A stretch of 64,000 nucleotides of DNA from Hippasteria phrygiana (Eukaryota; Echinodermata; Asteroidea; Valvatida; Goniasteridae), in assembly GCA_037893225.1 (NCBI GenBank), contig JAZGUH010000103.1, positions 2,914,001 through 2,978,000 on the forward strand, written 5' to 3'. A model generated the notes under the pieces. It ran no database searches and had not been told where the DNA came from. It was given only the letters and a program-made list of their open reading frames with translations. Position 1 is the stretch's first letter; every line of letters begins with the position of its first letter. A program made the position numbers and the translations under genes. Below are positions 1-10,981 of this stretch, one piece after another.

Positions 1-232
1 ACGTTTGCCACATTTTCAGATGAACGCCCTCCTTTCCCTGTTCATAATTGAATGGTATATTGACCAAATCCAGTAATTTTTACACGTATGGGTAGCTTAG
101 AGATAGCGCAACAATTGCAGACCATCGCCAGCTTCACATCGTTAGAACTCTTCGAGAAAATTCAAACCTCGCATCAAATTTCTTCCTGTGAACTCTGTGT
201 GCGTTCTTCCGTTTACTGCATTGTGACTGCTT

Positions 233-466
233 AACGTTTGCCACATTTTCAGATGAACGCCCCTCCTTTCCTTGTTCATAATTGAATGGGATATTGACCA
301 AATCCAGTAATTTTCACACGTATGGGTAGCTTAGATCTAGCGCAACAATTTGAGACCATCGCCAGCTTCATAGCGTGAGAACTCTTCGAGAAAATTCAAA
401 CCTCGCAACAACTTTTTTTCCATGAACTCTGTGTGCGTTCTCCCTTTTACTGCATTGTGAATGCTT
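233..466 (+). repeat. Reference monomer, type 2
   Basis: Diagnostic features are catagcgtgag where other types have cacagcgttag, and a T run before ccatgaactc. Subtypes differ in that T run: caacaacttttttt left of 16.4 kb, and caaattttttt, caaatgttttt or caaattgtttt to the right. The plus strand keeps several in-frame stops. Confidence 0.85.
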
Positions 467-700
467 AACGTTTGCCAAATTTTCAGATGAACGCCCCTCC
501 TTTCCCTGTTCATAATTGAATAGTATATTGACCAAATCCAGTCATTTTTACACTGATGGGTAGCTTAGATATAGCGCAACAATTGCAGACCATCGCCAGC
601 TTCACAGCGTTAGAACTCTTCGAGAAAAATCAAACCTCGCATCAAATTTCTTCCTGTGAACTCTGTGTGCGTTCTTTCGTTTACTGCATTGTGACTGCTT
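467..700 (+). repeat. Reference monomer, type 3
   Basis: Diagnostic features are gaatagtat, gtcatttttacactgatg (cactgatg replaces cacgtatg), gcagacc, aaaaatcaaacctcgcatc and gttctttcg. Copies at 2105 and 3977 carry a private CTCGAG site (2257 and 4129), showing they share a recent origin 8 monomers apart. Confidence 0.85.
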
Positions 701-934
701 AACGTTTGCCACATTTTCAGATGAACGCCCCTCCTTTCCCTGTTCATAATTGAATGAGATATTGACCAAATCCAGTAATTTTCACACGTATGGGTAGCTT
801 AGATCTAGCGCAACAATTTGAGACCATCGCCAGCTTCACAGCGTTAGAACTCTTCTTGAAAATTCAAACCTCGCAACAAATTTCTTTCTGTTAACTCTGT
901 GTGCGTTCTCCCGTTTAATGCATTGTGGCTGCTT
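701..934 (+). repeat. Reference monomer, type 4
   Basis: Diagnostic features are gaatgagat, tttgagacc, gcaacaaatttc, tgttaactc and tttaatgcattgtggctg. The last creates an ATGCAT site seen in type 4 monomers. The following monomer head is ccaaatgttcag left of 16.4 kb and mostly ccaaatgtttag to the right. Confidence 0.85.
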
Positions 935-1168
935 AACGTTTGCCAAATGTTCAGATGAACGCCCCTCTTTTACCTGTTCATAATTGAATGAGATATTGAC
1001 CAAATCCAGTAATTTTCACACGTATGGGTAGCTTAGATATAGCGCAACAATTAGAGACCATCGCCAGCTTCACAGCGTTAGAGCTCTTCGAGAAAATTCA
1101 AACCTCGCAACTAATTTCTTTCTGTGAACTCTGTGTGCGTTCTCCCGTTTACTGCATTGTGGCTGCTT
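935..1168 (+). repeat. Reference monomer, type 5
   Basis: Diagnostic features are ttagagacc, gagctcttcg (GAGCTC), gcaactaatttc, tgtgaactc and the end tactgcattgtggctg. The head in the left domain often reads tttacctgttc instead of tttccctgttc. Confidence 0.8.
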
Positions 1169-1402
1169 AACGTTTGCCAAATTTTCAGATGAACGCCCCT
1201 CCTTTCGCTGTTCATAATTGAATGGTATATTGACCAAATAAAGTTATTTTTACACGTATGGGTAGCTTAGATATAGCGCAACAATTTCAGACCATCGCCA
1301 GCTTCACAGCGTTAGAACTCTTCGAGAAAAATCAAACCTCGCATCAAATTTCTTCCCGTGAACTCTGTGTGCGTTCTTCCGTTTACTCCATTGTGACTGC
1401 TT
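1169..1402 (+). repeat. Reference monomer, type 6
   Basis: Diagnostic features are gaatggtat, gatatagcg, tttcagacc, aaaaatc with gcatcaaat, cccgtgaac and the end tactccattgtgactg. This copy has a private aaataaag where others have aaatccag. Right of 19 kb a sub-branch changes the closing gcttaacg to gcttcacg, removing a plus-strand stop codon. Confidence 0.85.
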
Positions 1403-1636
1403 AACGTTTGCCAAATTTTCAGATGAACGCCCCTCCTTTCCCTGTTCATAATTGAATAGTATATTGACCAAATCCAGTCATTTTTACACGTATGGGTAGC
1501 TTAGATCTAGCGCAACAATTTCAGACCATCGCCAGCTTCACAGCGTTAGAACTCTTCGAGAAAATTCAAACCTCGCAACACATTTCTTCCTGTGAACCCT
1601 GTGTGCGTTCTTTCGTTTACTGTATTGTAACTGCTT
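1403..1636 (+). repeat. Reference monomer, type 7
   Basis: Diagnostic features are gaatagtat, gtcatttttacacg, agatctagcg, tttcagacc, gcaacacatttc, tgtgaaccctg and the end tactgtattgtaactg. In the left 16 kb type 7 follows type 6 in the runs I followed, making 6-7 the most stable pair. Confidence 0.85.
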
Positions 1637-1870
1637 AACGTTTGCCACATTTTCAGATGAACGCCCCTCCTTTCCCTGTTCATAATTGAATGGTATATTG
1701 ACCAAATCCAGTAATTTTTACACGTATGGGTAGCTTAGAGATAGCGCAACAATTGCAGACCATCGCCAGCTTCACATCGTTAGAACTCTTCGAGAAAATT
1801 CAAACCTCGCATCAAATTTCTTCCTGTGAACTCTGTGTGCGTTCTTCCGTTTACTGCATTGTGACTGCTT
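1637..1870 (+). repeat. Reference monomer, type 1
   Basis: Diagnostic features are gtaatttttacacg, gcagacc, gaaaattcaaacctcgcatc and ttcttccg, with the end tactgcattgtgactg. This copy also has agagatagcg and cacatcgttag, shared with the monomer at 1. Type 1 is followed by type 2 in the cases I followed in the left 16 kb. Confidence 0.8.
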
Positions 1871-4800
1871 AACGTTTGCCACATTTTCAGATGAACGCCC
1901 CTCCTTTCCTTGTTCATAATTGAATGGGATATTGACCAAATCCAGTAATTTTCACACGTATGGGTAGCTTAGATCTAGCGCAACAATTTGAGACCATCGC
2001 CAGCTTCATAGCGTGAGAACTCTTCGAGAAAATTCAAACCTCGCAACAACTTTTTTTCCATGAACTCTGTGTGCGTTCTCCCTTTTACTGCATTGTGACT
2101 GCTTAACGTTTGCCAAATTTTCAGATGAACGCCCCTCCTTTCCCTGTTCATAATTGAATAGTATATTGACCAAATCCAGTCATTTTTACACTGATGGGTA
2201 GCTTAGATATAGCGCAACAATTGCAGACCATCGCCAGCTTCACAGCGTTAGAACTCCTCGAGAAAAATCAAACCTCGCATCAAATTTCTTCCTGTGAACT
2301 CTGTGTGCGTTCTTTCGTTTACTGCATTGTGACTGCTTAACGTTTGCCACATTTTCAGATGAACGCCCCTCCTTTCCCTGTTCATAATTGAATGGTATAT
2401 TGACCAAATCCAGTAATTTTTACACGTATGGGTAGCTTAGATATAGCGCAACAATTTCAGACCATCGCCAGCTTCACAGCGTTAGAACTCTTCGAGAAAA
2501 ATCAAACCTCGCATCAAATTTCTTCCCGTGAACTCTGTGTGCGTTCTTCCGTTTACTCCATTGTGACTGCTTAACGTTTGCCAAATTTTCAGATGAACGC
2601 CCCTCCTTTCCCTGTTCATAATTGAATAGTATATTGACCAAATCCAGTCATTTTTACACGTATGGGTAGCTTAGATCTAGCGCAACAATTTCAGACCATC
2701 GCCAGCTTCACAGCGTTAGAACTCTTCGAGAAAATTCAAACCTCGCAACACATTTCTTCCTGTGAACCCTGTGTGCGTTCTTCCGTTTACTGTATTGTAA
2801 CTGCTTAACGTTTGCCACATTTTCAGATGAACGCCCCTCCTTTCCCTGTTCATAATTGAATGGGATATTGACCAAATCCAACAATTTTCACACGTATGGG
2901 TAGCTTAGATATAGCGCAACAATTTGAGACCATCGCCAGCTTCACAGCGTTAGAACTCTTCGAGAAAATTCAAACCTCGCAACAAATTTCTTTCTGTTAA
3001 CTCTGTGTGCGTTCTCCCGTTTGATGCATTGTGGCTGCTTAACGTTTGGCAAATTTTCAGATGAACGCCCCTCCTTTCCCTGTTCATAATTGAATGGTAT
3101 ATTGACCAAATCCAGTAATATTTACACGTATGGGTAGCTTAGATATAGCGCAACAATTTCAGACCATCGCCAGCTTCACAGCGTTAGAACTCTTGGAGAA
3201 AAATCAAACCTCGCATCAAATTTCTTCCCGTGAACTCTGTGTGCGTTCTTCCGTTTACTCCATTGTGACTGCTTAACGTTTGCCAAATTTTCAGATGAAC
3301 GCCCCTCCTTTCCCTGTTCATAATTGAATAGTATATTGACCAAATCCAGTCATTTTTACACGTATGGGTAGCTTAGATCTAGCGCAACAATTTCAGACCA
3401 TCGCCAGCTTCACAGCGTTAGAACTCTTCGAGAAAATTCAAACCTCGCAACACATTTCTTCCTGTGAACCCTGTGTGCGTTCTTTCGTTTACTGTATTGT
3501 AACTGCTTAACGTTTGCCACATTTTCAGATGAACGCCCCTCCTTTCCCTGTTCATAATTGAATGGTATATTGACCAAATCCAGTAATTTTTACACGTATG
3601 GGTAGCTTAGAGATAGCGCAACAATTGCAGACCATCGCCAGCTTCACAGCGTTAGAACTCTTCGAGAAAATTCAAACCTCGCATCAAATTTCTTCCTGTG
3701 AACTCTGTGTGCGTTCTTCCGTTTACTGCATTGTGACTGCTTAACGTTTGCCACATTTTCAGATGAACGCCCCTCCTTTCCTTGTTCATAATTGAATGGG
3801 ATATTGACCAAATCCAGTAATGTTCACACGTATGGGTAGCTTAGATCTAGCGCAACAATTTGAGACCATCGCCAGCTTCATAGCGTGAGAACTCTTCGAG
3901 AAAATTCAAACCTCGCAACAACTTTTTTTCCATGAACTCTGTGTGCGTTCTCCCTTTTACTGCATTGTGACTGCTTAACGTTTGCCAAATTTTCAGATGA
4001 ACGCCCCTCCTTTCCCTGTTCATAATTGAATAGTATATTGACCAAATCCAGTCATTTTTACACTGATGGGTAGCTTAGATATAGCGCAACAATTGCAGAC
4101 CATCGCCAGCTTCACAGCGTTAGAACTCCTCGAGAAAAATCAAACCTCGCATCAAATTTCTTCCCGTGAACTCTGTGTGCGTTCTTTCGTTTACTGCATT
4201 GTGACTGCTTAACGTTTGCCACATTTTCAGATGAACGCCCCTCCTTTCCCTGTTCATAATTGAATGAGATATTGACCAAATCCAGTAATTTTCACACGTA
4301 TGGGTAGCTTAGATCTAGCGCAACAATTTGAGACCATCGCCAGCTTCACAGCGTTAGAACTCTTCGAGAAAATTCAAACCTCGCAACAAATTTCTTTCTG
4401 TTAACTCTGTGTGCGTTCTCCCGTTTAATGCATTGTGGCTGCTTAACGTTTGCCAAATGTTCAGATGAACGCCCCTCCTTTACCTGTTCATAATTGAATG
4501 AGATATTGACCAAATCCAGTAATTTTCACACGTATGGGTAGCTTAGATCTAGCGCAACAATTAGAGACCATCGCCAGCTTCACAGCGTTAGAGCTCTTCG
4601 AGAAAATTCAACCCTCGCAACTAATTTCTTTCTGTGAACTCTGTGTGCGTTCTCCCGTTTACTGCATTGTGGCTGCTTAACGTTTGCCAAATTTTCAGAT
4701 GAACGCCCCTCCTTTCGCTGTTCATAATTGAATGGTATATTGACCAAATCCAGTTATTTTTACACGTATGGGTAGCTTAGATATAGCGCAACAATTTCAG

Positions 4801-5600
4801 ACCATCGCCAGCTTCACAGCGTTAGAACTCTTCGAGAAAAATCAAACCTCGCATCAAATTTCTTCCCGTGAACTCTGTGTGCGTTCTTCCGTTTACTCCA
4901 TTGTGACTGCTTAACGTTTGCCAAATTTTCAGATGAACGCCCCTCCTTTCCCTGTTCATAATTGAATAGTATATTGACCAAATCCAGTCATTTTTACACG
5001 TATGGGTAGCTTAGATCTAGCGCAACAATTTCAGACCATCGCCATCTTCACAGCGTTAGAACTCTTCGAGAAAATTCAAACCTCGCAACACATTTCTTCC
5101 TGTGAACCCTGTGTGCGTTCTTCCGTTTACTGTATTGTAACTGCTTAACGTTTGCCACATTTTCAGATGAACGCCCCTCCTTTCCCTGTTCATAATTGAA
5201 TGGGATATTGACCAAATCCAACAATTTTCACACGTATGGGTAGCTTAGATATAGCGCAACAATTTGAGACCATCGCCAGCTTCACAGCGTTAGAACTCTT
5301 CGAGAAAATTCAAACCTCGCAACAAATTTCTTTCTGTTAACTCTGTGTGCGTTCTCCCGTTTAATGCATTGTGGCTGCTTAACGTTTGCCAAATTTTCAG
5401 ATGAACGCCCCTCCTTTCCCTGTTCATAATTGAATGGTATATTGACCAAATCCAGTAATATTTACACGTATGGGTAGCTTAGATATAGCGCAACAATTTC
5501 AGACCATCGCCAGCTTCACAGCGTTAGAACTCTTCGAGAAAAATCAAACCTCGCATCAAATTTCTTCCCGTGAACTCTGTGTGCGTTCTTCCGTTTACTC
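1637..5600 (+). repeat. Mosaic of shortened HOR units
   Basis: Monomer types read 1-2-3-6-7, 4-6-7, 1-2-3-4-5-6-7, 4-6 and so on. Members are skipped but order is kept. Matches at offsets of 7 monomers (1 to 1638), 8 monomers (about 1262-2390 to 3134-4262), 10 monomers (from 2339 to 4679) and 15 monomers (from 701 to 4211) interleave. That points to several unequal exchanges rather than one duplication. No other sequence is present. Confidence 0.8.
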
Positions 5601-8600
5601 CATTGTGACTGCTTAACGTTTGCCAAATTTTCAGATGAACGCCCCTCCTTTCCCTGTTCATAATTGAATAGTATATTGACCAAATCCAGTCATTTTTACA
5701 CGTATGGGTAGCTTAGATCTAGCGCAACAATTTCAGACCATCGCCAGCTTCACAGCGTTAGAATTCTTCGAGAAAATTCAAACCTCGCAACACATTTCTT
5801 CCTGTGAACCATGTGTGCGTTCTTCCGTTTACTGTATTGTAACTGCTTAACGTTTGCCACATTTTCAGATGAACGCCCCTCCTTTCCCTGTTCATAATTG
5901 AATGGGATATTGACCAAATCCAACAATTTTCACACGTATGGGTAGCTCAGATATAGCGCAACAATTTGAGACCATCGCCAGCTTCACAGCGTTAGAACTC
6001 TTCGAGAAAATTCAAACCTCGCAACTAATTTCTTTCTGTGAACTCTGTGTGCGTTCTCCCGTTTACTGCATTGTGGCTGCTTAACGTTTGCCAAATTTTC
6101 AGATGAACGCCCCTCCTTTCCGTGTTCATAATTGAATGGTATATTGACCAAATCCAGTAATTTTTACACGTATGGGTAGCTTAGATATAGCGCAACAATT
6201 GCAGACCATCGCCAGCTTCACAGCGTTAGAACTCTTCGAGAAAATTCAAACCTCGCATCAAATTTCTTCCTGTGAACTCTGTGTGCGTTCTTCCGTTTAC
6301 TGCATTGTGACTGCTTAACGTTTGCCACATTTTCAGATGAACGCCCCTCCTTTCCCTGTTCATAATTGAATGGGATATTGACCAAATCCAGTAATTTTCA
6401 CACGTATGGGTAGCTTAGATCTAGCGCAACAATTTGAGACCATCGCCAGCTTCATAGCGTGAGAACTCTTCGAGAAAATTCAAACCTCGCAACAACTTTT
6501 TTTCCATGAACTCTGTGTGCGTTCTCCCGTTTACTGCATTGTGACTGCTTAACGTTTGCCAAATTTTCAGATGAACGCCCCTCCTTTCCCTGTTCATAAT
6601 TGAATAGTATATTGACCAAATCCAGTCATTTTTACACTGATGGGTAGCTTAGATATAGCGCAACAATTGCAGACCATCGCCAGCTTCACAGCGTTAGAAC
6701 TCTTCGAGAAAAATCAAACCTCGCATCAAATTTCTTCCCGTGAACTCTGTGTGCGTTCTTCCGTTTACTCCATTGTGACTGCTTAACGTTTGCCAAATTT
6801 TCAGATGAACGCCCCTCCTTTCCCTGTTCATAATTGAATAGTATATTGACCAAATCCAGTCATTTTTACACGTATGGGTAGCTTAGATCTAGCGCAACAA
6901 TTTCAGACCATCGCCAGCTTCACAGCGTTAGAACTCTTCGAGAAAATTTAAACCTCGCAACACATTTCTTCCTGTGAACCCTGTGTGCGTTCTTCCGTTT
7001 ACTGTATTGTAACTGCTTAACGTTTGCCACATTTTCAGATGAACGCCCCTCCTTTCCCTGTTCATAATTGAATGGGATATTGACCAAATCCAACAATTTT
7101 CACACGTATGGGTAGCTCAGATATAGCGCAACAATTTGAGACCATCGCCAGCTTCACAGCGTTAGAACTCTTCGAGAAAATTCAAACCTCGCAACTAATT
7201 TCTTTCTGTGAACTCTGTGTGCGTTCTCCCGTTTACTGCATTGTGGCTGCTTAACGTTTGCCAAATTTTCAGATGAACGCCCCTCCTTTCCCTGTTCATA
7301 ATTGAATGGTATATTGACCAAATCCAGTAATTTTTACACGTATGGGTAGCTTAGATATAGCGCAACAATTGCAGACCATCGCCAGCTTCACAGCGTTAGA
7401 ACTCTTCGAGAAAATTCAAACCTCGCATCAAATTTCTTCCTGTGAACTCTGTGTGCGTTCTTCCGTTTACTGCATTGTGACTGCTTAACGTTTGCCACAT
7501 TTTCAGATGAACGCCCCTCCTTTCCCTGTTCATAATTGAATGGGATATTGACCAAATCCAGTAATTTTCACACGTATGGGTAGCTTAGATCTAGCGCAAC
7601 AATTTGAGACCATCGCCAGCTTCATAGCGTGAGAACTCTTCGAGAAAATTCAAACCTCGCAACAACTTTTTTTCCATGAACTCTGTGTGCGTTCTCCCTT
7701 TTACTGCATTGTGACTGCTTAACGTTTGCCAAATTTTCAGATGAACGCCCCTCCTTTCCCTGTTCATAATTGAATAGTATATTGACCAAATCCAGTCATT
7801 TTTACACTGATGGGTAGCTTAGATATAGCGCAACAATTGCAGACCATCGCCAGCTTCACAGCGTTAGAACTCTTCGAGAAAAATCAAACCTCGCATCAAA
7901 TTTCTTCCTGTGAACTCTGTGTGCGTTCTTTCGTTTACTGCATTGTGACTGCTTAACGTTTGCCACATTTTCAGATGAACGCCCCTCCTTTCCCTGTTCA
8001 TAATTGAATGAGATATTGACCAAATCCAGTAATTTTCACACGTATGGGTAGCTTAGATCTAGCGCAACAATTTGAGACCATCGCCAGCTTCACAGCGTTA
8101 GAGCTCTTCGAGAAAATTCAAACCTCGCAACTAATTTCTTTCTGTGAACTCTGTGTGCGTTCTCCCGTTTACTGCATTGTGGCTGCTTAACGTTTGCCAA
8201 ATTTTCAGATGAACGCCCCTCCTTTCCCTGTTCAAAATTGAATAGTATATTGACCAAATCCAGTCATTTTTACACGTATGGGTAGCTTAGATCTAGCGCA
8301 ACAATTTCAGACCATCGCCAGCTTCACAGCGTTAGAACTCTTCGAGAAAATTCAAACCTCGCATCAAATTTCTTCCTGTGAACTCTGTGTGCGTTCTTCC
8401 GTTTACTGCATTGTGACTGCTTAACGTTTGCCACATTTTCAGATGAACGCCCCTCCTTTCCCTGTTCATAATTGAATGGGATATTGACCAAATCCAGTAA
8501 TTTTCACACGTATGGGTAGCTTAGATCTAGCGCAACAATTTGAGACCATCGCCAGCTTCATAGCGTGAGAACTCTTCGAGAAAATTCAAACCTCGCAACA

Positions 8601-10981
8601 ACTTTTTTCCATGAACTCTGTGTGCGTTCTCCCTTTTACTGCATTGTGACTGCTTAACGTTTGCCAAATTTTCAGATGAACGCCCCTCCTTTCCCTGTTC
8701 ATAATTGAATAGTATATTGACCAAATCCAGTCATTTTTACACTGATGGGTAGCTTAGATATAGCGCAACAATTGCAGACCATCGCCAGCTTCACAGCGTT
8801 AGAACTCTTCGAGAAAAATCAAACCTCGCATCAAATTTCTTCCCGTGAACTCTGTGTGCGTTCTCCCTTTTACTGCATTGTGACTGCTTAACGTTTGCCA
8901 AATTTTCAGATGAACGCCCCTCCTTTCCCTGTTCATAATTGAATAGTATATTGACCAAATCCAGTCATTTTTACACTGATGGGTAGCTTAGATCTAGCGC
9001 AACAATTTCAGACCATCGCCAGCTTCACAGCGTTAGAACTCTTCGAGAAAATTCAAACCTCGCAACACATTTCTTCCTGTGAACCCTGTGTGCGTTCTTC
9101 CGTTTACTGTATTGTAACTGCTTAACGTTTGCCACACTTTCAGATGAACGCCCCTCCTTTCCCTGTTCATAATTGAATGGGATATTGACCAAATCCAACA
9201 ATTTTCACACGTATGGGTAGCTTAGATATAGCGCAACAATTTGAGACCATCGCCAGCTTCACAGCGTTAGAACTCTTCGAGAAAATTCAAACCTCGCAAC
9301 AAATTTCTTTCTGTTAACTCTGTGTGCGTTCTCCCGTTTAATGCATTGTGGCTGCTTAACGTTTGCCAAATGTTCAGATGAACGCCCCTCCTTTCCCTGT
9401 TCATAATTGAATAGTATATTGACCAAATCCAGTCATTTTTACACTGATGGGTAGCTTAGATCTAGCGCAACAATTGCAGACCATCGCCAGCTTCACAGCG
9501 TTAGAACTCTTCGAGAAAAATCAAACCTCGCATCAAATTTCTTCCTGTGAACTCTGTGTGCGTTCTTTCGTTTACTGCATTGTGACTGCTTAACGTTTGC
9601 CACATTTTCAGATGAACGCCCCTCCTTTCCCTGTTCATAATTGAATGAGATATTGACCAAATCCAGTAATTTTCACACGTATGGGTAGCTTAGATCTAGC
9701 GCAACAATTTGAGACCATCGCCAGCTTCACAGCGTTAGAACTCTTCGAGAAAATTCAAACCTCGCAACAAATTTCTTTCTGTTAACTCTGTGTGCGTTCT
9801 CCCGTTTAATGCATTGTGGCTGCTTAACGTTTGCCAAATGTTCAGATGAACGCCCCTCCTTTACCTGTTCATAATTGAATGAGATATTGACCAAATCCAG
9901 TAATTGTCACACGTATGGGTAGCTTAGATCTAGCGCAACAATTAGAGACCATCGCCAGCTTCACAGCGTTAGAGCTCTTCGAGAAAATTCAAACCTCGCA
10001 ACTAATTTCTTTCTGTGAACTCTGTGTGCGTTCTCCCGTTTACTGCATTGTGGCTGCTTAACGTTTGCCAAATTTTCAGATGAACGCCCCTCCTTTCCCT
10101 GTTCATAATTGAATGGTATATTGACCAAATCCAGTAATTTTTACACGTATGGGTAGCTTAGATATAGCGCAACAATTTCAGACCATCGCCAGCTTCACAG
10201 CGTTAGAACTCTTCGAGAAAAATCAAACCTCGCATCAAATTTCTTCCCGTGAACTCTGTGTGCGTTCTTCCGTTTACTCCATTGTGACTGCTTAACGTTT
10301 GCCAAATTTTCAGATGAACGCCCCTCCTTTCCCTGTTCATAATTGAATAGTATATTGACCAAATCCAGTCATTTTTACACGTATGGGTAGCTTAGATCTA
10401 GCGCAACAATTTCAGACCATCGCCAGCTTCACAGCGTTAGAACTCTTCGAGAAAATTCAAACCTCGCAACACATTTCTTCCTGTGAACCCTGTGTGCGTT
10501 CTTCCGTTTACTGTATTGTAACTGCTTAACGTTTGCCACATTTTCAGATGAACGCCCCTCCTTTCCCTGTTCATAATTGAATGGGATATTGACCAAATCC
10601 AGCAATTTTCACACGTATGGGTAGCTTAGATATAGCGCAACAATTTGAGACCATCGCCAGCTTCACAGCGTTAGAACTCTTCGAGAAAAATCAAACCTCG
10701 CATCAAATTTCTTCCTGTGAACTCTGTGTGCGTTCTCCCGTTTAATGCATTGTGGCTGCTTAACGTTTGCCAAATTTTCAGATGAACGCCCCTCCTTTCC
10801 CTGTTCATAATTGAATGGTATATTGACCAAATCCAGTAATTTTTACATGTATGGGTAGCTTAGATATAGCGCAACAATTTCAGACCATCGCCAGCTTCAC
10901 AGCGTTAGAACTCTTCGAGAAAAATCAAACCTCGCATCAAATTTCTTCCTGTGAACTCTGTGTGCGTTCTTCCGTTTACTG
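5601..10981 (+). repeat. 23-monomer block, copy 1 (5,381 bp)
   Basis: Matching with offset 5,381 begins after a mismatch at 5600 (c against g at 10981) and continues to 11006. The offset is 23 x 234 minus the single deleted T at about 8605. Shared rare variants include GAATTC at 5761 and 11142, ccatgtgtgcg, ttcaaaattg near 8232 and 13613, and cacactttcag near 9135 and 14516. Inside this block a 5-monomer repeat (1,170 bp) is nested, shown by ggtagctcag at 5941 and 7111. Confidence 0.93.
8423..8655 (+). repeat. 233-bp type 2 monomer with one deleted T
   Basis: The T run in caacaactttttttcc is one base shorter, at about 8605. This shifts the array phase by one base. The shift shows in the gcttaacg spacing, with starts at 8423 and 8656. 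A homopolymer change is a common replication or sequencing error. Confidence 0.9.

Larger units (their letters stand above)
1..1636 (+). repeat. Complete 7-monomer higher-order repeat (types 1-2-3-4-5-6-7)
   Basis: Seven successive monomers each carry a distinct set of variants, and the next monomer at 1637 returns to type 1. The period of 1,638 bp is 7 x 234. Positions 1 to about 754 match 1638 to about 2392 with few changes, for example 461 (gtgaatgc against gtgactgc) and a deleted C near 28. This is the clearest full example of the ordered unit, and later blocks appear as shortened or reshuffled versions. The HOR assignment is direct from variant order. Calling it ancestral is inference. 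Confidence 0.85.

Noticed and set aside
719..760. Pyrimidine-rich tract (cccctcctttccctg) as a splice acceptor or triplex-forming element
   Set aside because: The tract is short and interrupted by purines, and no exon structure follows. It is kept only as part of the conserved box.
1228..1250. Polyadenylation signal AATAAA in the type 6 monomer at 1169
   Set aside because: It is a private substitution (aaataaag for aaatccag) in one monomer, with no gene upstream.
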